From: an uncultured Slackia sp.
Lineage (GTDB): Bacteria; Actinomycetota; Coriobacteriia; Coriobacteriales; Eggerthellaceae
Reading direction: 5' to 3'
Length of the DNA stretch: 12,381 nucleotides
Assembly: GCA_900555495.1 (NCBI GenBank)
Contig: USLD01000023.1
Span: forward strand, 1-12,381
Part shown: in pieces, positions 1-6,773 of the stretch
Layout: every line of letters begins with the position of its first letter
How positions within the stretch are numbered: the stretch's first letter is position 1
The notes under the pieces: generated by a model
Seen by the model: only the letters and a program-made list of their open reading frames with translations
Told to the model about the DNA's origin: nothing
The model's database searches: none
Translations under genes and position numbers: made by a program

Positions 1-15
1 CCCCCCTTTTTTTTT
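1..15 (-). terminator. Possible left half of a terminator, cut by the window edge
   Basis: Directly after the stop codon of the SLH/MBL gene, the minus strand reads as a run of A followed by six G. Such an A-run plus G-run is often the 5' arm of a rho-independent hairpin whose C-run and T-run would lie beyond the window. The second arm cannot be seen, so this is only a suggestion. Confidence 0.3.
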
Positions 16-1666
16 ACCACGTCGGCGGCTTGCAGACCTTGCAGGCGCCGTAGCCGCTGTTGTAGGCATCGCTCGCGCTCATGGGCGTGAGGCTCTTCGA
101 ATTCTTGATGGTAGAGCACCATTCATAATGGTATTTCGAACCGCTCTTGGTGACGTAGACCGTTGCGCTCATATCCGGTCCCGGCTGCGGTTGGGGCTGG
201 GGTTGAGGTTGCGGCTGAGGCTGGGGGTCGGGTTGCGGAGCGGGGTCGATCGGCGCAGTCGGGGCCGTCGTGAACCAGACCTCCGTCGTGTCGGAATAGG
301 CGGTAATGCTTCCCTGGTGGTCGGTGCGGTAGACGTTGGAGCCGCTGAGAAGCTGCAGGACGCCCTTGGTGGGGTGTCCGTAGCTGTTATCGAGTCCGCA
401 CGAAATCACGGCGTGAGAAGGCGTCGTCTTGGCCACGAGAGCCGCCGACGTTCCTGTGTTCGATCCGTGATGGCTTACCTTCAGCACATCGACATGGCCG
501 GGCGCGACTCGTGCCAGATCGGCCGCGTCGGCGTCTCCCGTGTAATAGAACGTTTTGCCGCCGTAATCCATCCAGACGACAGCGCTGTTTTCGTTTGTCT
601 TGTCGGAGGCGATATGCGTGGGCGAAACGATGCGTGCGTTCAGTTTGCCGTCGGTGAACAGCGTCGTGCCTGTGATCGCGGGAACCACGGCGCAGCCGTT
701 GCGCTCGAGAGCTGCGATGGTGCGCTCGAAGGTCTGCGTGGTGGAAATCACGTCGGGCATGAACGTGGTGCCGACCGCGAATGCGTCGAGCGCGGCCGCA
801 GCGCCGCCGATATGGTCGGCGTCGGGGTGCGTCAGCACGAGGTAGTCGATACGGTCGTAGCCTCGGTTCTGAATGTACGACACGATTTTCTGAGCCGATT
901 TCGCGGTGCCCGCATCGATCAGCATCGACTTGCCGTGGCCCAGCTCGACGAAGCAGCTATCGCCCTGCCCCACGTCTATGAAATGGGATTTCAGGAGCGG
1001 GTTGCCCGTTTTGACGCCGTTGAACATGCCGAGCGAAACGAGCATCATCTTGGTGCTTTCGGCGCGCGTCGCGTTACCTTGCGGGTTGATGTTCCAAGAC
1101 GCGCCCATGATGCCCTCTTCGACGGCCCACAGCACGTTGCTATGCGCCCAGGAGCTTACGGCCGAGGCGTCGGGGTACTTCGTCCAGCGGTCCTCGTCTC
1201 CGCCGATGGAGAATCCGGCATTTTGCGCCTTACGCGCGAGGATAGAGGCGAATTCCTGGCGGGAAACGGGATCTTCGGGACGCAGGCGGCCTGCGTCGCC
1301 CGTCATGATGCCTTCGCTATAGGCCCAGTTGACCGCAGGCGTATACCAGGCGTTGTCGTACACGTCGCCGCACGGCGTTGCGTTGGTTTTCGGCCACTTC
1401 GACAGGTCTTCTCCGTCGACGCGGGCAAGCATGACGACGGTCTGAGCGCGCGTGACCGTTTCGTCGGGTGCGAACCGTCCGTCGGGATATCCCGTCACGA
1501 TGCCCTCGGCGACGGCTCGGTCGATGATTCCTTCGTTTTCGGCCCAATGGCCGTTCGTGTCGCTGAACTGGCTGGCAAAAGCGCTCGGCGCAGCGATGCA
1601 GAGCGCGGCGCATGCGGCCGTGACCGTCGTCAGGAGGAATCGTCGGATTCTCGAGGATACGTGCAT
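14..1666 (-). CDS. Secreted SLH-domain protein with ComEC-like metallo-beta-lactamase domain and Cys-rich C-terminus
   Basis: This is a 550-residue exported hydrolase of unknown substrate. A signal peptide covers about residues 1-32 (Arg-rich start, hydrophobic core, AFAS-type cleavage region). Three S-layer homology repeats follow at about 33-84, 99-147 and 163-214 (GIVTGYPDGRFAPD, GIMTGDAGRLRPED and a third weaker copy), which normally hold proteins to the cell wall. The metallo-beta-lactamase domain spans about 225-465 and has the metal ligands of the family: THPDADH (H280, D282, D284, H285), D378 in YTGDAD, SHHGS at 398-402 and H431 in SYGHPT. The HFIDVGQGDS opening is typical of the ComEC/Rec2 and related secreted MBL group. 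A Pro-Gln repeat linker (about 471-498) leads to a C-terminal module with H513, C517, C542 and C545, resembling Ada-type zinc-binding domains. The ATG at 1666 is chosen because a strong ribosome site lies just before it; a longer in-frame TTG start would swallow that site. The fold calls are secure; a phosphodiesterase or nuclease activity is inferred only. Confidence 0.88.
   Translation of the reverse strand: MHVSSRIRRFLLTTVTAACAALCIAAPSAFASQFSDTNGHWAENEGIIDRAVAEGIVTGYPDGRFAPDETVTRAQTVVMLARVDGEDLSKWPKTNATPCGDVYDNAWYTPAVNWAYSEGIMTGDAGRLRPEDPVSRQEFASILARKAQNAGFSIGGDEDRWTKYPDASAVSSWAHSNVLWAVEEGIMGASWNINPQGNATRAESTKMMLVSLGMFNGVKTGNPLLKSHFIDVGQGDSCFVELGHGKSMLIDAGTAKSAQKIVSYIQNRGYDRIDYLVLTHPDADHIGGAAAALDAFAVGTTFMPDVISTTQTFERTIAALERNGCAVVPAITGTTLFTDGKLNARIVSPTHIASDKTNENSAVVWMDYGGKTFYYTGDADAADLARVAPGHVDVLKVSHHGSNTGTSAALVAKTTPSHAVISCGLDNSYGHPTKGVLQLLSGSNVYRTDHQGSITAYSDTTEVWFTTAPTAPIDPAPQPDPQPQPQPQPQPQPQPGPDMSATVYVTKSGSKYHYEWCSTIKNSKSLTPMSASDAYNSGYGACKVCKPPTW
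173..244 (-). repeat. Pro-Gln hexanucleotide repeat tract encoding a linker
   Basis: A degenerate tandem repeat of about 6 bases (CCN-CAR codons on the minus strand) encodes alternating Pro and Gln inside the SLH/MBL gene. It forms an extended spacer between the hydrolase domain and the Cys-rich module. The third positions vary, so the tract is not a perfect microsatellite, but unit number could still differ between strains. Confidence 0.8.
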
Positions 1667-1671
1667 AATCG

Positions 1672-1678
1672 CTCCTTT
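1672..1678 (-). promoter_or_regulatory. Ribosome binding site deciding the start of the SLH/MBL gene
   Basis: The minus strand reads AAAGGAG five bases before the ATG at 1666. The alternative upstream TTG codon lies before this element, so initiation there would be unlikely. Confidence 0.8.
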
Positions 1679-1699
1679 CCGCAAGATTGGTGCATTAAG

Positions 1700-1708
1700 A
1701 GGATAGCA
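1700..1708 (-). promoter_or_regulatory. Candidate extended -10 element for the SLH/MBL gene
   Basis: The minus strand reads TGCTATCCT, an extended -10-like sequence about 34 bases before the start codon. No good -35 hexamer is seen at normal spacing (CAACAA lies 17 bases upstream). It sits between the flavoprotein terminator and the gene, where a promoter is expected. Confidence 0.3.
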
Positions 1709-1772
1709 TCACATCCTATTCATTGTTGAACAGGCATTTTTTGAAAGGATACGAGGAGCTTGCGTTTGGCGG

Positions 1773-1815
1773 AAAAGAACGGGACCGGAAGCCTTCGGGT
1801 ATCCGGTCCCGTTCT
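1773..1815 (-). terminator. Strong rho-independent terminator after the flavoprotein gene
   Basis: A perfect 14-bp inverted repeat (arms 1776-1789 and 1802-1815, outer sequence AGAACGGGACCGGA) is capped by a small inner stem with a TTCG loop (1791-1800). On the minus strand the hairpin is followed by TTTTCC, so it ends leftward transcripts of the flavoprotein gene. The CCGGA-GCCTTCGGG-TCCGG core recurs in the terminator at 5492-5529. Confidence 0.85.
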
Positions 1816-1887
1816 GGTGGGGCGCAGACGCATGAACGGATGGAGGGGGCGTTCGTCCATGCGCCGCGCTGCGGGGGAATCAAGATA

Positions 1888-3492
1888 TTAAGAGAGTCGG
1901 GTTAGTGCATTGCGCGCGGAGATACGACCGAATGCGCCGCATTCGCCTACGTTGCCGCCACCCTGATACAGATGGCCCCAGATAGATCCGAATTCGCCTG
2001 CGGAATACAGGCCGGGGATGGCGTTGCCGTCGGGGTCGCAAACCTCGCCCTTCTCGTTGCGAATCGGACCGCCATCGGTGTTCAGCAAAGCGGGAACGCA
2101 AAGCATTGCATAATAGGGAGCCTGGGCAATCGGCGTCAGTGTATCTGCGGGTCGATAAAATGCCAGGTCTTCGCCGCGTTCGACGAATTCGTTCCATTGG
2201 TTCACCGTTTTCGTCAGCTCGTCGGCAGGAACCTCGATAAGCGCTGCAAGTTCTTCGATGGAATCGGCGCGAACGGCCCAACCGTCGGCGACGGGGTCTT
2301 CCGACTTGTCTTTCGGGCATGCCCCCGCATCAAGTCCCGCTTGGTCAAAGACGAACCAGCCTTTTTCGGGCAGGGGAAGGTGTGCCATGCCGCCGCCGAA
2401 CTGCGTAATGCCGTGGCGATAGCCTACATTGCGCGTGATGTCGGTGCCGGGAAGTGCGTACTTTTTGAAGTTGCTACAGCCGTCGAAGTCCTGGTAGAAC
2501 CTGCGTCCATTCACGCCTACGGTGATGCCGTGCTGCTTGGTGGTGAAGGAATACAGAGTGGAAAGGAAGCGCGTGTTTTCAAGGTTGCGCAGCGAGAGCC
2601 AATATGTGGCGCCGCCGTGCATGTGCCAGAAGCCCGCGCCGACTTTCTGGCAGATGCGGTGTCCGTCGCCGGTGTTAGCCTGGCCGGCGTAGGGGTAGCC
2701 CTTGACGCCCGTATAATCCTGAAGCATCTTCTGGTCGTTCTCGAAGCCGCCGGTGCACATGATCACGCCGCCCTTGGCGCGATAGCGCTTGCCGTCGGCC
2801 ACGACGCCGATGACGGCACCTTCACCGTCGCGGATGAGCGCTTCGATCGGGGTCGACGTTTTGTAGTCGATGGTGTTGCTGTTTTCCTCGACCAGGCCCA
2901 TCAGGAATTCGTGGATGTGATGCGGGTGATCGCCTTCGGTTTTGAACAGGAGATAGCCTACCGTGTGGCTGTCGGGATATTCGGCGTACTCGTTGGTCTC
3001 TTCAGGCTCGGGGCGGTAGATGTCGAGCCACTCCTCTTTTGCACCCAGCCCCAAAACCCACTCGAGGTTGTGCATGGTTTCTTCGACGTAGGCGCGGATG
3101 GTCTCCTGCGGCGTGCAGTCGCCGATCAGGTGGTCGAGATAGTTAAGAGGACCTTCGGTCTCTTCGAAATACATCTGCCATCCTGCGCAGAACGGGCTGT
3201 TGCCGTTGGGGCGTGCTTCCTTCTCCAGAAGAAGGCACGACGCACCGTTGCCTTCTTTGGCGACGGTAACGGCTGCGGTCAGGCCCGCAATGCCAGCGCC
3301 CGCTACGATGACATCGTACTCGCCGTCCCAGGAACCCTCTGCCCCGGCGTTATCCGAGCTTTTGCCGCTCGGGGCACAGCCGACGATTCCAAGCGCTGCC
3401 GCGCTTGCGAGCGTGATGCCTGCTCCTTTGAGGAAGGAACGACGCGAAGTCTGGATGTCGGCGCTGTGCGCGCCCGCGGTGGTTTGAGCCAT
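1888..3492 (-). CDS. Tat-exported FAD-dependent oxidoreductase (fumarate reductase/3-ketosteroid dehydrogenase superfamily)
   Basis: This is a 534-residue flavoprotein of the FAD_binding_2 family, probably an extracytoplasmic reductase taking electrons from the respiratory chain; the acceptor is unknown. The N-terminus has a twin-arginine motif (SRRSFLKG, residues 16-23), a hydrophobic stretch and IVGCAPSG (about 36-43), which could also be a lipobox. The Rossmann FAD motif is GAGIAG (65-70), with E90 at the end of the second strand as the likely ribose ligand. The C-terminal FAD signature is IPGLYSAGEFGSIWGH (492-507). The usual fumarate-binding His (HHTMGG-like) and Arg (NRLGGNA-like) are not evident: the corresponding stretches read LLNTDGG and GGGNVGECGAFGR, closer to the ketosteroid dehydrogenase pattern. 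There is no heme or FMN-binding domain, so a separate electron donor is needed. The start is set by AGGAGGAG just before the ATG. A divergent LuxR-type regulator lies upstream, which suggests substrate-induced expression. Family certain; substrate unknown. Confidence 0.92.
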   Translation of the reverse strand: MAQTTAGAHSADIQTSRRSFLKGAGITLASAAALGIVGCAPSGKSSDNAGAEGSWDGEYDVIVAGAGIAGLTAAVTVAKEGNGASCLLLEKEARPNGNSPFCAGWQMYFEETEGPLNYLDHLIGDCTPQETIRAYVEETMHNLEWVLGLGAKEEWLDIYRPEPEETNEYAEYPDSHTVGYLLFKTEGDHPHHIHEFLMGLVEENSNTIDYKTSTPIEALIRDGEGAVIGVVADGKRYRAKGGVIMCTGGFENDQKMLQDYTGVKGYPYAGQANTGDGHRICQKVGAGFWHMHGGATYWLSLRNLENTRFLSTLYSFTTKQHGITVGVNGRRFYQDFDGCSNFKKYALPGTDITRNVGYRHGITQFGGGMAHLPLPEKGWFVFDQAGLDAGACPKDKSEDPVADGWAVRADSIEELAALIEVPADELTKTVNQWNEFVERGEDLAFYRPADTLTPIAQAPYYAMLCVPALLNTDGGPIRNEKGEVCDPDGNAIPGLYSAGEFGSIWGHLYQGGGNVGECGAFGRISARNALTRLS

Positions 3493-3722
3493 GTCTCCTC
3501 CTGTATGGTTTCATTCGGTTTGCGGCTCGTTTCTTTTTCGGATTCCCCGTCGAGCCGTTGTCCACAGTGATACCGAACGGCAAGGGGGCGTTCCTCTCCC
3601 GGAATGTCCTAATCTGTGAAAAAGCGAGCCTCCCGTATCCCCGAAGTGGATGATTTTCAAGAAAACGCCTGGTTGTACGCTGGCTAGGGAAGAGTCGGTC
3701 GGCTTGCGTTGGTGCGGTGATT

Positions 3723-3728
3723 TATAAT
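3723..3728 (+). promoter_or_regulatory. Candidate -10 box of the LuxR-type regulator gene
   Basis: A perfect TATAAT lies 33 bases before the proposed GTG start. A start of transcription near 3735 would leave a short leader containing the ribosome site. No convincing -35 hexamer is seen 16-18 bases upstream, so activation by another factor is possible. The rest of the 269-base divergent gap (3493-3761) shows no clear operator. Confidence 0.5.
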
Positions 3729-3749
3729 TCGCCGAAGGGAGACGTACAG

Positions 3750-3757
3750 AGGGGAGA
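3750..3757 (+). promoter_or_regulatory. Ribosome binding site deciding the LuxR-type regulator start
   Basis: AGGGGAGA ends four bases before the GTG at 3762. A longer frame beginning with GTG at 3717 has no such site and would begin upstream of the TATAAT element, so 3762 is preferred. Confidence 0.6.
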
Positions 3758-3761
3758 TGGC

Positions 3762-5447
3762 GTGGAGAATCGTCTTCGCGGGTTTTGGGGCAAGTGTGTG
3801 CAACGAGGAGACGGCGTTCTTGCCCTGCTTGCCATGCTGTCTCTTGTCGCCGTCATCCTTTGGGCAGACATTCTCGGGCACGGGCTCGGGTTCGAATCTT
3901 CCGCCACGGCGGTTCAGGAATTGGGAAACTCGCGTCTCTTTTTTCTTGCCGGCTTTACTGTTGCGGCTTTGGTTTCGATTCTTTTGGCTCCTTATGCCGA
4001 AAGGATGAAGGGGCTTCCTTCGCGTTTCGTGTTGGCGGCGTCTGTGGCAGGAACGCTTCTTTATGCCGCTTCGCATGCCCAGCCGTTTTTGCCGCCTGAC
4101 GTTGTGGCCATTGCCGGTCTGTTCTGCTGCGGGACGGGCTATTATGCAACGACGCTTCTTTCCTATTGCGAGCTTGCGAAGGTGAGACGCCTTCCCGTCG
4201 CCATCGACGTTGTGGCGACGGCTCTTTTCCTTAAGACGGTGCTCGGGTCGTGGCTGAGCGTTTCGGCACCTCTCGGAGTTCAAGTGGCTCTTGCATGCGT
4301 GCTTCCGGTCGTGTCGTTCGTTTGCCTTGCGGGCATGTCTCGCTTCGGTTCTGCCAGCCTGAACGACTATCGTTCTCGCAAGCCGCTCAGTAGCGCGGGC
4401 GTGTCTGACTTGCTTTTCCTGCTCGTCGCTGTCTCTCTGGTGCTTGCGGCCTTGCGTGGTACGAGTCATCTTGGATTATGGGGCGAAGGATACAGCGGAT
4501 CGCCTGTTTCCACCATTGCGGGGTATGTCACGGTGGGGTTCGCCCTTTCTGTGTTCGCGTATTTCACATTGGTGCGCAACAGCAATAATCAGATGCTCGT
4601 CCGATTCCAGCCAGCTTTTCTGGTTCTCGCGGCGGGTTTCGTCCTTTACGTTCTGCAGGACAGCTTTCTCACCGAATCAGGGCCTTCCCCGCTTTTCGAC
4701 TGGCTGTATTTGACCATCGAGTTGTTTGGACATCTGCTTTCGGGAACGCTCATCATCACCGCCATTCGTACGACGAAGCTTGCCGCGTGGACGTTCCAGG
4801 GCGTAAGCGATTCGGCGTTCGGCTTGGTGGCCATCCCCTGGATTTTTCTCGCCCAGGATGCATCGATTGATATCAGGCCTTTTATGGTGGTGGCCATCTT
4901 CCTGGTGATGGTAGCGGCGATTAGGCCCATGAGTACACGTCCCTTCGAGATAGAACGTTCCCTCGATACGGAAGGGGGCGTGGATTGGCATCGCGGGGGC
5001 GAAGGATTCGCCGAACCGCCCGCTGCTAGCGAGGCTTCGGAGCGCGGCGGCGTGCCGTCTTGCGACGAGAGGAATGTAAGCGTACATCGCGCTGTTTCGC
5101 TGTTGAGTGATGGGGCGCTCAGCCTTGCTTGCGGTCAGGAAAAGGGAAGCTGGAACGATTCTTCGTCGGCGGATGATTTTCGCGTCGAGCGTCGCCTTGC
5201 GCAATATCATCGGGAAATTGCGCAGATTCATCGCCTGTCGGCGCGTGAGACCGACGTGTTCATGCTGCTCGCCCAGGGGCGAAGCCGTCCGTACATCTGT
5301 GAGGTTTTGTACCTGTCGGACGGAACGGTGAAAACGCACGTGTCGCATATTTATCGGAAATTCGACGTGCATTCGCGTCAGGAGCTGCTCGACGCCGTGC
5401 AGGAAGAGGTCGTCCGCATGGACGAACGCGTGCTCGGGCGGTCGTGA
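3762..5447 (+). CDS. Membrane-bound LuxR-family transcriptional regulator
   Basis: This is a 561-residue protein with two parts. Residues about 18-388 contain roughly twelve hydrophobic segments separated by short loops, resembling a transporter-like sensor domain. A hydrophilic linker of about 100 residues follows, and then a C-terminal LuxR/GerE helix-turn-helix (about 488-545) with the hallmark LSARETDVFMLLAQGRS and SDGTVKTHVSHIYRKF segments. There is no receiver domain, so the signal is presumably sensed in the membrane part. Such multi-pass LuxR proteins are greatly expanded in Eggerthellaceae and often sit beside reductase genes. Here the gene is divergent from the Tat flavoprotein, making that gene its likely target; this is inference. 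The start is a GTG preceded by a purine-rich site and by TATAAT. It converges on telA across a shared terminator. Confidence 0.88.
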   Translation: MENRLRGFWGKCVQRGDGVLALLAMLSLVAVILWADILGHGLGFESSATAVQELGNSRLFFLAGFTVAALVSILLAPYAERMKGLPSRFVLAASVAGTLLYAASHAQPFLPPDVVAIAGLFCCGTGYYATTLLSYCELAKVRRLPVAIDVVATALFLKTVLGSWLSVSAPLGVQVALACVLPVVSFVCLAGMSRFGSASLNDYRSRKPLSSAGVSDLLFLLVAVSLVLAALRGTSHLGLWGEGYSGSPVSTIAGYVTVGFALSVFAYFTLVRNSNNQMLVRFQPAFLVLAAGFVLYVLQDSFLTESGPSPLFDWLYLTIELFGHLLSGTLIITAIRTTKLAAWTFQGVSDSAFGLVAIPWIFLAQDASIDIRPFMVVAIFLVMVAAIRPMSTRPFEIERSLDTEGGVDWHRGGEGFAEPPAASEASERGGVPSCDERNVSVHRAVSLLSDGALSLACGQEKGSWNDSSSADDFRVERRLAQYHREIAQIHRLSARETDVFMLLAQGRSRPYICEVLYLSDGTVKTHVSHIYRKFDVHSRQELLDAVQEEVVRMDERVLGRS

Positions 5448-5491
5448 CGCGATGGTGCTTTGCCCCGTTCCGAAGCCACGAGGGCGCGCGT

Positions 5492-5529
5492 AAAAAAAGA
5501 GCCGGACCCCCGAAGGCATCCGGCTCTTT
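5492..5529 (-). terminator. Terminator between convergent telA and LuxR-type genes
   Basis: An 11-bp perfect inverted repeat (AAAGAGCCGGA at 5496-5506, TCCGGCTCTTT at 5519-5529) has seven T on the minus strand side, so it ends telA transcripts well. On the plus strand only three T follow, so it may also stop the regulator transcript, less strongly. It lies 18 bases past the telA stop codon. Confidence 0.85.
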
Positions 5530-5550
5530 GGGAAAGTTCTCTTTCGCCAT

Positions 5551-6732
5551 TTACGGAATGCGCGGAATCTCGAGCATCTTCTGCTTGAGCTCGGCTTCCA
5601 TACGTCGCATTTCCGCTTCGGCCTCGGCGCGTTTCTGGCGGCCTTCCTGCTGGATTTGCATGACCTCGTCGAAGGTCTTGATCAGCGTCTCGTTAGTGTT
5701 TTTGAGGGTCTCGATATCCACGATGCCGCGCTCGGATTCGCGCGCCACCTCGACGGTGGACGTATGCAGCATCTCGGCGTTTTTCTTCAGCAGATCGTTG
5801 GTCATGTTGGTGACGGCGTTTTGAGCGCGTACCGCTTCGGCGGAGTTCGCGATGCCCAGCGCCAGCACCATCTGGCTCTTCCACAGAGGAATGGTGTTCA
5901 CGATCGTGGTCTGGATCTTTTCGACCATGGTGACCTCGTTGTTCTGCACCAGACGGATTTGCGGCGCGGTCTGCATGGCGATCGTGCGCGTGAGGTCCAG
6001 GTCGGAAATCTTCTTCTCGAAGCGCGTGCACATGGCTTCGAGGTCCTGCGCCGCTTGGGCGTCTTCGGCGCGGCCGCTGGCGTGGGCCTTCGCGATGAGT
6101 TCCTTCAGCTCGACTTCGCGCACCTGGGCGAGCTTCTTCTTGCCTGCCAGGATGTACATGGTCAGCTCTTTGAAATACGTCAGGTTGAGCTCGTACATCT
6201 TGTCGAGCATCGCCGCGTCCTTCATAAGCTTCATCTGATGGCCCTGCAGTGCCTTCACGATCTTGTCGACGTTGCCCTCGGCTTTGTCGTAGCGGGCACG
6301 CAGCGCCTCGACCTTGTTCGCGCCCTTTTTGAAGAAGCCGAACAGCCCCTTTTCCTCGGTGGCGTCGAAGCTGCGCAGCTCGGTGACCACGCCGCTGATC
6401 AAATCGCCCACTTCCCCGAGGTCTTGGGTGCGCACGGTGGCGAGCGCTGTTTCGCTGAAGTCGGCCATCTTTTTCTGGGCGCCCGCGCCGTATTGCAGCA
6501 CGAGGCCGGAGTCGCGCACGTCGATCTGCTGCGCGAAGCTGTCGACCATCTGCTTTTCTTCGGCGGTGAGCATGCTGTCGTCGAGTTGGTTGGCTGCGGC
6601 GGGCTGCTCTTCGATCGCTACCACGGGCTGTGCGGCCACGGTGGGAGTTGGCGCGTCGTCGAGGACGGGCGTCAGCGTGAGCGTGGGAGCGGGCACATCG
6701 TTTGCAAGCGGGTTGTTCACGGTGTCGGTCAT
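5551..6732 (-). CDS. telA: Toxic anion resistance protein, TelA family
   Basis: This is a 393-residue cytoplasmic protein of the TelA/KlaA family (PF05816), linked to tellurite and other toxic-anion or envelope-stress tolerance; the biochemical activity is not established. Residues 1-55 are a Pro/Ala/Thr-rich, probably disordered leader. The conserved helical domain runs about 60-365, with the family-like segments FGFFKKGANKVE (131-142), LDKMYELNLTYFKEL (176-190), TAPQIRLVQNNEVTMVEKI (255-273) and NTIPLWKSQMVLALG (279-293). The last 30 residues are a charged coiled coil. The start at 6732 is fixed by AAGGAGG six bases upstream; the same frame remains open for another 319 codons upstream, but that part overlaps the xpaC-like gene and lacks homology. 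It lies 41 bases downstream of xpaC in the same direction, indicating one operon, and a strong terminator follows. Confidence 0.9.
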   Translation of the reverse strand: MTDTVNNPLANDVPAPTLTLTPVLDDAPTPTVAAQPVVAIEEQPAAANQLDDSMLTAEEKQMVDSFAQQIDVRDSGLVLQYGAGAQKKMADFSETALATVRTQDLGEVGDLISGVVTELRSFDATEEKGLFGFFKKGANKVEALRARYDKAEGNVDKIVKALQGHQMKLMKDAAMLDKMYELNLTYFKELTMYILAGKKKLAQVREVELKELIAKAHASGRAEDAQAAQDLEAMCTRFEKKISDLDLTRTIAMQTAPQIRLVQNNEVTMVEKIQTTIVNTIPLWKSQMVLALGIANSAEAVRAQNAVTNMTNDLLKKNAEMLHTSTVEVARESERGIVDIETLKNTNETLIKTFDEVMQIQQEGRQKRAEAEAEMRRMEAELKQKMLEIPRIP

Positions 6733-6737
6733 GGAGT

Positions 6738-6744
6738 CCTCCTT
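6738..6744 (-). promoter_or_regulatory. Ribosome binding site deciding the telA start
   Basis: The minus strand reads AAGGAGG five bases before the ATG at 6732. This picks the start inside a much longer open frame. Confidence 0.85.
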
Positions 6745-6773
6745 GGACGTTTGAGCGGCGGTTCGGGCCGTCG

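Noticed and set aside
173..244. Short tandem repeat considered as a CRISPR-like array
   Set aside because: The unit is about 6 bases, without spacers, and it encodes an in-frame Pro-Gln linker.
128..1729. Long plus-strand open frame opposite the SLH/MBL gene
   Set aside because: Arg/Gly/Val-rich composition with no recognisable domain; it is the mirror of a GC-rich gene with clear domains and a ribosome site on the other strand.
1829..1860. Second weak hairpin after the flavoprotein stop codon (ATGGA/TCCAT)
   Set aside because: Only 5 bp with a large loop and no T-run; a much stronger terminator lies next to it.
1972..3570. Long plus-strand open frame opposite the flavoprotein gene
   Set aside because: Antisense of a securely identified FAD protein; no domain or start signal.
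3673..3709. TTGTAC and TTGCGT as -35 boxes for the LuxR-type gene
   Set aside because: Their distances to the TATAAT at 3723 (44 and 13 bases) do not fit a normal promoter spacer.
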